Shown: positions 41,800-47,981 of the stretch, one piece after another
Numbering within the stretch: the first letter of the stretch is position 1
How the letters are laid out: each line of letters starts with the position of its first letter
NCBI RefSeq assembly: GCF_016744255.1
Contig: NZ_JADGES010000005.1
Span: 21,073 to 69,053, forward strand
Source of the DNA: Maribacter sp.
GTDB taxonomy: Bacteria; Bacteroidota; Bacteroidia; Flavobacteriales; Flavobacteriaceae
Direction: 5' to 3'
DNA length: 47,981 nucleotides
Program-made: the position numbers and the translations under genes
Notes under the pieces: model-generated
Seen by the model: the letters and a program-made list of their open reading frames with translations, nothing else
What the model was told of the DNA's origin: nothing
Databases searched by the model: none

Positions 41800-43962
41800 T
41801 TATAAATTATCTAATTGATTGCTCTTTTTATCTGTACTAATAGTCCAAAAGAATCCTACAAAAAAGAACGTATCTGCCGTTGGCCGTATAGAACGCCTAT
41901 TAAATGTTCCGTTTACATCTGGAGCATCAGTATACTGGTACCCGCTAACGTTATTGAATCCTAAAGCATTATTTACAGACAGATATAAGATTTTCTGAGG
42001 TGATATTAAGTATGCCCAATTGACACTTAGATTGTTATAACTTTTTGTTTTCTCTCCTAAAAATTCGGTAGAATTGGGATTATCATACGGCCTACCCGCA
42101 GCAAAAGTGTAAGATGCTCCTACTTGCGAGCGCCAATCGTTTATCCAATATTTAGTGACTAGAGAAAAATTATGCTTTGGAGCAAAATTAGGTGTTGCTC
42201 TGTTTTCAAAATTTAAATAATCGCGCTCCGTATTTAGGTAAGAATAAGAGACCCAATAGTCTAAATTTTTAATACTCTTATTATCTCTCCAAAAAATATC
42301 AATCCCAGAAGCGTATCCACTACCCAAATTGTTATAGCTACTAGCAAACAACGCTTCTTCCGTATCATATTTTACTAAGTTTTTATAATCTTTATAATAC
42401 GCTTCTGCTCTAAAGGTTTTTCCATCATTTATAAATTGATAGTTTAGAATATAATGTGCTGTTTTTTCTGATTTTAAACTATTATCAAACTTTAAATAGT
42501 TCGTCTGTGGGTTTTGGTGAAAATCGCCATAAGCAAAAGAAAACTGCCCTTTATCACTACTCTTAAATGCCAATGAAGCCCTTGGTGATATGGTAAAATC
42601 ATTTAAAACCTTAGAATATTCGCCTCGCACTCCTACTTTCATTGCCAATCGGTTGCTAAAAAAGACATCCGCTTCCGAGAACACTCCAGATAAGTTTTCT
42701 TTTAATTCACTATTAAAGCTAGTACCATTTTCTTCTATAAAAGTATCGGCATAGTTGGTTATAAAATGTTCCGCTCCAAAATGTAATTGAAACCTACTAC
42801 TGAAGTTCTTTTTAACCTTCACTTTTAAATGCGAAGCCGTTTCTTCCGTATCTATATCATCATTTAAAATTCCAATATTGTTTTTATCCAAAGAAATACT
42901 TGCACCCGTGGTAAGTGTCCATTCATTTTCTAAAAAATGTTTATAGGATGCATTCACATACAAGTTGTTGTTTTTTAATTGAAAAGGAAGGTAATCGTCA
43001 TAATTAATATCCTCTTGTTCAATATCTAAATTACTATGGTTAAAGCCCGTGTATAGTTTAAACATACTCTTTTCTGCTTTGCTTCTAAAAACTGCTTCTC
43101 CAGAAATAGATTCGTATGGTTTATTCCAACGTGCTCCTTGGTTATTAGGAATTAAACTTTGGTATGGTGCTAAATTTATATACGACGTATTTATACTTAG
43201 AGATTGGTTTCCCCATATTTCGGTATGCCCTACTCCTCCACCAACAGACATAATAGAAATATCTGTTTTTTCTTGTTTGGGCATATCTTCCGTATTCAAT
43301 AATAAAACACTGGATAATGCTTGTCCATATTCCGCAGAATACCCTCCAGTACTAAAAGTAATTCCTTTAAACAAAAATGGCGAAAATCTTCCTCTGGTTG
43401 GCATATTATTCGCTGTTGCATTAAAAGGCTGAAAAACCCGTATACCATCTATAAAAACCTGTGTTTCTCCTGCTGCTCCACCACGAACAAATAAACGTCC
43501 GTCTTCACTAACCGTGCTTGTCCCTGGTAATGTTTGTAATGCAGCAACAAAATCTCCTGCAGCACCTGCAGTGGTTACAATATCTAAAGGTTTTAAGACT
43601 GCTACTTTAGAATTGTCTCCTGCTTTAAATGTGCCGGCTGTTAAAGTAACTCCTGTAAGCTCATTAATAGCTTCTCGCAACTTTATGGTACGGTTGTTTA
43701 AATAAGATATCTCTCCCGTTTCATAATGCGTTTCATAAGAAAGCATAGATACTACAAGAGTTTGTGTTCCCTTTTCTGTTGTTTCAAAAGAAAAATTTCC
43801 GTCATTTCCTGTAGAAGCTCCGTCGTATGTCCCCTCTAAATACACATTGGCTCCTGCTATTGGGTTTCCTTTTTCATTAGCTACTTTTCCCGAAATTAGG
43901 GTTTGGCTAAAAGCAACCGAAGTAGTAAAAATTAAAATAAATGTAGATACTAGTTTTAACAT
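41800..43962 (-). CDS. TonB-dependent outer-membrane receptor
   Basis: A 720-residue receptor: signal peptide (about 1-19, VAFSQ), CarboxypepD_reg domain ('ISGKVANEKGNPIAGANVYLEGTYDGASTGNDGNFSF'), plug domain with 'DFVAALQTLPGTSTVSEDGRLFVRGGAAGETQVFIDGIRV' (about 140-180) and a 22-strand-type barrel. The barrel is shorter than that of the receptor at 38536, and it has no partner lipoprotein gene. Typical of siderophore or metal receptors in size, but no specific ligand can be assigned. Separated from dps upstream by a terminator, so monocistronic. Confidence 0.92.
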   Translation of the reverse strand: MLKLVSTFILIFTTSVAFSQTLISGKVANEKGNPIAGANVYLEGTYDGASTGNDGNFSFETTEKGTQTLVVSMLSYETHYETGEISYLNNRTIKLREAINELTGVTLTAGTFKAGDNSKVAVLKPLDIVTTAGAAGDFVAALQTLPGTSTVSEDGRLFVRGGAAGETQVFIDGIRVFQPFNATANNMPTRGRFSPFLFKGITFSTGGYSAEYGQALSSVLLLNTEDMPKQEKTDISIMSVGGGVGHTEIWGNQSLSINTSYINLAPYQSLIPNNQGARWNKPYESISGEAVFRSKAEKSMFKLYTGFNHSNLDIEQEDINYDDYLPFQLKNNNLYVNASYKHFLENEWTLTTGASISLDKNNIGILNDDIDTEETASHLKVKVKKNFSSRFQLHFGAEHFITNYADTFIEENGTSFNSELKENLSGVFSEADVFFSNRLAMKVGVRGEYSKVLNDFTISPRASLAFKSSDKGQFSFAYGDFHQNPQTNYLKFDNSLKSEKTAHYILNYQFINDGKTFRAEAYYKDYKNLVKYDTEEALFASSYNNLGSGYASGIDIFWRDNKSIKNLDYWVSYSYLNTERDYLNFENRATPNFAPKHNFSLVTKYWINDWRSQVGASYTFAAGRPYDNPNSTEFLGEKTKSYNNLSVNWAYLISPQKILYLSVNNALGFNNVSGYQYTDAPDVNGTFNRRSIRPTADTFFFVGFFWTISTDKKSNQLDNL

Positions 43963-44081
43963 GACTGTTCGTTTTTTGATGTTGATACTTCAAAAATGCG
44001 AACTACATACATGCTCTACTAAAAGGGTTTACCCAATTGACAATTTCTGCTACCGAAATGAGAAAGATCATATATAAACCA

Positions 44082-44112
44082 AAAATGCCTCACTAATAAA
44101 GCGAGGCATTTT
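44082..44112 (-). terminator. Intrinsic terminator of dps
   Basis: AAAATGCCTC (44082-44091) pairs with GAGGCATTTT (44103-44112), 11-nt loop; T tail in the minus direction directly after the dps stop codon. Confidence 0.88.
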
Positions 44113-44133
44113 CATTTTAAAAAATTTTAGAAT

Positions 44134-44613
44134 TTAGATTTCTTCCGCCAACCAAGCTTTCATCATCCAAACGGTTTTTTCTTGTTCCGAAATAAAACCA
44201 CTCATCATGGAATTGGTTCCTTCGTCATTAGCATCGTCTGCTTGATCCAAAATTTGTCTTTCCAATACTAATAACTGGGTTAATGAGCCTACTATTAAAC
44301 GGATAGCTTCTTCATCTTTAGTAATGTTTTTTCCAACAGGTACAGTTCCTTTAGACATGTAATCTTCAAACGTGTGCAATGGCACTCCACCTAGAGTAAG
44401 AATACGTTCTGCTATCTCATCGACCTTCATATTAGCGTCATCATACAGCTCCTCGAACTTTACATGTAAGTCGAAAAAACGTTTCCCTTTAATATTCCAA
44501 TGAATACCTCTTAAATTCTGATAATATCTTTGGAAATTGGCCAAAAGAACATTTAAATCATCACTTAATCCTTTCGATTTTTCTGCGTTTAATCCTATAC
44601 TATTTAATTTCAT
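44134..44613 (-). CDS. dps: Dps-family ferritin-like DNA-protection protein
   Basis: A 159-residue Dps protein that forms a 12-mer shell oxidising Fe(II) with H2O2 and protects DNA. The intersubunit ferroxidase motif is visible: 'HWNIKGKRFFDLHVKFEELYDDANMKVDEIAERIL' with the paired His, Asp and Glu ligands (H39, H51, D55-type spacing). The N-terminal tail is short with few lysines, so direct DNA binding may be weak. Divergent from oxyR, the usual regulator of peroxide genes. Confidence 0.95.
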   Translation of the reverse strand: MKLNSIGLNAEKSKGLSDDLNVLLANFQRYYQNLRGIHWNIKGKRFFDLHVKFEELYDDANMKVDEIAERILTLGGVPLHTFEDYMSKGTVPVGKNITKDEEAIRLIVGSLTQLLVLERQILDQADDANDEGTNSMMSGFISEQEKTVWMMKAWLAEEI

Positions 44614-44650
44614 AATTGTATGTAAATTTTATTCATTCTCCTTTTGATAG

Positions 44651-44716
44651 TATAAAGGTATTGCATAAAAAATGTATTTAATAATAAATTTTATTGATAG
44701 TTTTAATACCTTTATA
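44651..44716. promoter_or_regulatory. Mirrored promoters between dps and oxyR
   Basis: TATAAAGGTATT (44651-44662) and AATACCTTTATA (44705-44716) are perfect 12-bp inverted copies. Each includes TACCTTTA, one base from TAnnTTTG, pointing toward its own gene (dps on minus, oxyR on plus). The pair may be the two -7 elements, an OxyR operator, or both. Confidence 0.6.
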
Positions 44717-44733
44717 GCTTAAAATTATAACGC

Positions 44734-45672
44734 ATGACCATTACACAATTACAGTATGTTTTAGCTGTAGCAGAGCACCAAAACTTTACACTTGCAGCTC
44801 AAAAAAGCTTTGTAACACAGCCTACTTTAAGTATGCAAGTACAAAAACTTGAAGATGAGTTAGATATACTTATTTTTGACCGAAGTAAAAAGCCTATAAC
44901 AATTACAGAAGTTGGTAAAAAAATAGTAGCCCAAGCCAAAAATATAGTCAATGAATCGGAAAGAATAAAAGATATTGTAGACCAAGAAAAAGGATTCATC
45001 GGTGGCGATTTTACACTTGGTATAATACCCACCATTATGCCTACTCTTTTACCTATGTTCTTAAAAGCTTTTATAAGTAAGTACCCTAAGGTAAATCTTA
45101 TTATTAAAGAACAAAGTACGGAGAACCTTATACGCAATATTCAAGACGGGCATATAGATGCCGCCATTGCAGCAACACCTCTGGAGGTAGAATTTATTAA
45201 AGAACGGCCATTGTATTATGAGCCTTTTGTTGGCTACGTACCTGCCAATCACAGACTAAAAGATTATGAAGTCTTAAAACCAGAAGATTTAAATATATCG
45301 GACATACTACTTTTACAAGATGGTCATTGTTTTAGAGACGGTGTAATAAATTTATGTAAGGCACCTAGGAACTATGATGATGCCCATTTTCAATTACAGA
45401 GCGGAAGTTTTGAGACGCTTGTAAACCTTGCCAATGAAGGTTTAGGAATGACTCTTTTGCCTTATTTAAATACTTTAGAGTTAGATGAAAGAAAAAAGAA
45501 GCACTTAAAGTATTTTAGCCCGCCTTCTCCTGCCAGAGAGGTAAGTTTAATATACCATAAGAGTGAACTAAAAATACAAATTACAGAAGCCTTAAGAGAT
45601 GTAATATCTGGAATAGTAAGAGGTGCTATTGCTTTTCAAGATGTAAAAATTATTAGCCCTATTTCTAAATAG
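44734..45672 (+). CDS. oxyR: LysR-type peroxide sensor OxyR
   Basis: A 312-residue LysR-family activator. The N-terminal helix-turn-helix is 'MTITQLQYVLAVAEHQNFTLAAQKSFVTQPTLSMQVQKLEDELDILIFDR', and the effector domain starts near residue 90. The H2O2-sensing cysteines are both present at exactly the Escherichia coli positions: C199 in 'LLQDGHCFRD' and C208 in 'INLCKAP'. That makes the OxyR assignment strong. It is divergent from dps, its expected target, and ends at an intrinsic terminator. Confidence 0.96.
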   Translation: MTITQLQYVLAVAEHQNFTLAAQKSFVTQPTLSMQVQKLEDELDILIFDRSKKPITITEVGKKIVAQAKNIVNESERIKDIVDQEKGFIGGDFTLGIIPTIMPTLLPMFLKAFISKYPKVNLIIKEQSTENLIRNIQDGHIDAAIAATPLEVEFIKERPLYYEPFVGYVPANHRLKDYEVLKPEDLNISDILLLQDGHCFRDGVINLCKAPRNYDDAHFQLQSGSFETLVNLANEGLGMTLLPYLNTLELDERKKKHLKYFSPPSPAREVSLIYHKSELKIQITEALRDVISGIVRGAIAFQDVKIISPISK

Positions 45673-45682
45673 GGCTAAATTA

Positions 45683-45710
45683 AAAAGGTCACCTTCTCAG
45701 GTGACCTTTT
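45683..45710. terminator. Bidirectional intrinsic terminator
   Basis: AAAAGGTCACCT (45683-45694), TCTC loop, AGGTGACCTTTT (45699-45710): a perfect 12-bp stem between the convergent oxyR gene and the small gene that follows. Confidence 0.93.
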
Positions 45711-45715
45711 ATTCT

Positions 45716-45913
45716 TTATGCTTTTAAGAAAAGTAAACTTGGTTGTAATTCTGGTTTATCATTAATAAACTGTTCTAACCAATATTTTAATTCTTCTATT
45801 TCGTTTGGTAATAATCTTGTTAAACTTTTTTCTAGTTCTTTACAAAAAAGCTTCGTATCAAAACTAACTTTTTTTAGGACTGTCTTAGTATATTCAAGCA
45901 TAGCTCTTGCCAT
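45716..45913 (-). CDS. Small helical protein of unknown function
   Basis: A 65-residue protein, all predicted helix, without signal or membrane segment: MARAMLEYTKTVLKKVSFDT followed by KELEKSLTRLLPNEIEELKYWLEQFIN. The frame is clean, the gene sits in a normal intergenic slot with a terminator just downstream and an AT-rich leader upstream, and I recall similar short ORFs in related genomes, so it is probably real. No function can be offered. Confidence 0.7.
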   Translation of the reverse strand: MARAMLEYTKTVLKKVSFDTKLFCKELEKSLTRLLPNEIEELKYWLEQFINDKPELQPSLLFLKA

Positions 45914-46066
45914 ATTGTATATATATTTAAATTATGTTGGTCTCTTCTGTAAAGTTAACCAAAAATTCAATATGTTTATTGCTTGTATTACGTTAAATAT
46001 TAGATAAATTCTTGTTAAAACAAGGTAAGCTCTTACAAATTCATTACCACCCTTAACCTCATCTTT

Positions 46067-47329
46067 ATGAAAAAAATTCTTATCCTTACCTCCTTTATAA
46101 TTTTATTTTTTAGTTGTGGTGGAATTAAAATGAATTATTCCAAAGTCACTAAAGCAATACTCGATTCTAATCTGCGTAAAAATCAATTCACTGGTTTATT
46201 AGTAATAGACCCCAGCACAAAAGACACGCTATACAATTATAACGGCTCCAAATATTTTACTCCCGCAAGTAATACTAAAATTTTTACGCTATACAGTGCT
46301 CTAAAAGTGTTACCTAAAAATATACCTGCACTTACATATAGTATACAAAAAGATACCTTGTATGCTCAAGGAACTGGCAACCCCACATTGCTTCACCCTT
46401 ACTTTAAAGATAGTATTGTTATACAATTCTTAAAAAAATATAAAAACATCGCCTTTAATTTCTCTAATTATAGCGACACCCAATATGGTCCAGGTTGGGC
46501 TTGGGAAGATTATGATACTTATTTTTCTCCAGAGCGTAGTGCTTTGCCGATACACGCCAATGTATTAACCATACACCATACAGATTCCCTAATTGCAAAT
46601 CCTACCTATTTTAAGGATTGTATTATATATGCTGATATTTCTAAGCATAGAGAATTAAATAAAAATCTTTTTTATTATAACAAAATCCAAAAAGACACCC
46701 TAGAAGTCCCTTTTATTACGAACACTAGCGTATCTAAGAAACTATTAGAAAGTGCATTAAACAAAGAGATTAGTGTAGTCTCTAAATTACCCGAGGGTCC
46801 TAAAAATATACTTTATAGTATCGCAACAGATTCTGTCTATAAAAGAATGATGCACGAAAGTGATAATTTTTTAGCAGAACAACTAGTAATAATGAGTTCT
46901 GGTATTCTTAAAGATACACTAAACTTTAAAATTACAAGAGATTACATCTTAGATACACACCTTAGTAGTTTAAGACAACAACCCAGATGGGTAGATGCTT
47001 CTGGTTTATCTAGATATAATTTATTTACACCAGAATCTATGGTGCATGTACTTTATAAACTTTACAAAGAAGTGCCATTAAAGAGATTATTTACTTTGTT
47101 TCCTGTAGAGACAAATTCGGATTCTGATAAAAACAAAGTAGTAGAGCAACCCTATATCTATGCTAAATCTGGTAGTTTAGGTAATAATTATTGTCTTAGT
47201 GGCTATTTACAAACGCGTTCAGGGAAAATTTTAATTTTTAGCTTTATGAACAACCATTATAGGGTACCTACCAAGGAAGTTAAGAACCAAATGCATACCA
47301 TATTTAAAGAAATAAGAGATACATATTAA
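46067..47329 (+). CDS. dacB: PBP4-type D-alanyl-D-alanine carboxypeptidase/endopeptidase
   Basis: A 420-residue lipoprotein-type (ILFFSC) serine peptidase of family S13 trimming peptidoglycan cross-links in the periplasm. All three penicillin-binding motifs are present: S68-N-T-K71 in 'FTPASNTKIFTL', S265-D-N in 'MHESDNFLAEQL' and K367-S-G in 'YAKSGSLGNNYCLSGYL'. The insertion domains between SxxK and SxN are shorter than in Escherichia coli PBP4, as usual in Bacteroidota. Its end overlaps the convergent nudK-like gene by 4 bp. Confidence 0.92.
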   Translation: MKKILILTSFIILFFSCGGIKMNYSKVTKAILDSNLRKNQFTGLLVIDPSTKDTLYNYNGSKYFTPASNTKIFTLYSALKVLPKNIPALTYSIQKDTLYAQGTGNPTLLHPYFKDSIVIQFLKKYKNIAFNFSNYSDTQYGPGWAWEDYDTYFSPERSALPIHANVLTIHHTDSLIANPTYFKDCIIYADISKHRELNKNLFYYNKIQKDTLEVPFITNTSVSKKLLESALNKEISVVSKLPEGPKNILYSIATDSVYKRMMHESDNFLAEQLVIMSSGILKDTLNFKITRDYILDTHLSSLRQQPRWVDASGLSRYNLFTPESMVHVLYKLYKEVPLKRLFTLFPVETNSDSDKNKVVEQPYIYAKSGSLGNNYCLSGYLQTRSGKILIFSFMNNHYRVPTKEVKNQMHTIFKEIRDTY

Positions 47330-47919
47330 GCTTTTAACAATTGTTCTATTTTGGCATGTTGTAAGAGCATTATGGATTTTCCATCTTTAATTTCACCTTT
47401 GCTTATCATATCAAAAGCTGTATTAAAATCAACTTCTAATACTTCTATATTTTCGGTCTCGTATTCTGCACCGCCCCCTTTTCCTATTTTTTGATTTTCC
47501 TCATATGCGGCTACAAAAAAATGCACCTTTTGCATCACCGTACCAGGAACCATAAAACTCTCGAACACCTTAGTAACTGAATCTATTTTATAACCCGTTT
47601 CTTCTAACGTTTCTTTTTTTATACAAACCTCCGGAGTATCGCCATCTAAAAGACCAGCGCATACCTCAACCATCTTCCCATCGCCAGATTCTGATTCGTT
47701 CTGAAAAACAGGCATTCTAAACTGTTTGGTTAAAATAACGGTTTGTTTCTGTAGGTTATACAGTAATATCGCTGCTGCATCACCACAATCGTACACTTCT
47801 CGCTCTTGCTTTTCCCAGGTACCATCTTCTCTTTGGTAATCGAATATAAACTTGTTTAGAGTATACCAATTATCTGACAACAGATTTTTGACTATATTTT
47901 TTATTTTTCCGTATTTCAT
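47326..47919 (-). CDS. nudK: Nudix hydrolase, GDP-mannose pyrophosphatase NudK-like
   Basis: A 197-residue Nudix enzyme that splits GDP-mannose or related nucleotide sugars into GMP and sugar phosphate. The Nudix box is 'GLLDGDTPEVCIKKETLEETGY' (about residues 95-116), one residue shorter than the general consensus and with Lys in place of the Arg of the REUxEE core. The short spacing and the neighbouring signatures 'ILTKQFRMPVF', 'ESFMVPGTVMQKVHFFVAAY', 'GGGAEYETENIEVLE' and 'GEIKDGKSIMLLQ' follow Escherichia coli NudK. The gene is complete; its upstream region reaches the window edge. Confidence 0.88.
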   Translation of the reverse strand: MKYGKIKNIVKNLLSDNWYTLNKFIFDYQREDGTWEKQEREVYDCGDAAAILLYNLQKQTVILTKQFRMPVFQNESESGDGKMVEVCAGLLDGDTPEVCIKKETLEETGYKIDSVTKVFESFMVPGTVMQKVHFFVAAYEENQKIGKGGGAEYETENIEVLEVDFNTAFDMISKGEIKDGKSIMLLQHAKIEQLLKA

Positions 47920-47981
47920 CTTATGAATCTATTACACTTAAAACTGGCCTGTTTTAACTAATGCAAATATCACTATAATAG

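Overview
The window reads as chromosomal DNA from a marine-type member of the family Flavobacteriaceae (phylum Bacteroidota). The signs are low GC, lipoproteins and SusC-like TonB receptors with CarboxypepD_reg N-termini, a DUF4249 partner gene, LytTR/2TM signalling genes, a LETM1-like 'biofilm' protein, promoters resembling TAnnTTTG and almost no Shine-Dalgarno sites. No rRNA, tRNA or CRISPR array was seen.

Region 1 (about 1-18,500) is accessory DNA. It holds short, unrelated, almost all plus-strand genes: two GNAT acetyltransferases, a zinc-less alcohol dehydrogenase/quinone reductase, DoxX-like, ASCH-domain lipoprotein, amidohydrolase, CarboxypepD_reg protein, CrtO-like membrane protein, two secreted esterase-fold proteins, a TlpA-like lipoprotein and a DUF2071 protein. 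Nearly every gene is followed, within a few bases of its stop codon, by a structured repeat ending in a conserved G-TT junction just before the next gene. The best repeat family (five copies) folds into an imperfect hairpin whose stems show compensatory changes between copies. In two units the 7-mer after the stop codon is the reverse complement of the first bases of the same unit. That is the geometry of integron attC sites and gene cassettes, but no recombinase lies in the window. I regard this as the most interesting system here. Inside the array lie a multi-gene block (Crp/Fnr regulator, SnoaL-like, YceI, membrane protein, decayed CMD-family gene, Lrp/AsnC regulator, histidine decarboxylase), a frameshifted DUF6624 lipoprotein, an IS1595-type transposase remnant and, at the right edge, a decayed gene of the ChbG/polysaccharide-deacetylase type.

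Region 2 (about 18,566-30,650) is ordinary backbone: meaB GTPase, a B12-type radical SAM protein with a CX4CX2C cluster motif, a YdeI family protein, a large BNR/sortilin-like repeat protein, a YceI lipoprotein, an RND/MMPL exporter and the LETM1-like protein. A 96-bp structured repeat occurs both here and in region 1.

Region 3 (30,929-35,352, minus strand) is a compact signalling operon: a periplasmic TPR protein, a LytS-type histidine kinase with a 2TM domain fused to its C-terminus, five tandem stand-alone 2TM proteins and a LytTR response regulator.

Region 4 (35,502-47,919) carries an FAD-dependent dehydrogenase, a DEAD-box helicase, two TonB-dependent receptors (one paired with a DUF4249 lipoprotein), divergent dps/oxyR with mirrored promoters, a small helical protein, a PBP4-type D,D-carboxypeptidase and a NudK-like Nudix hydrolase. 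Several clear intrinsic terminators separate these units.
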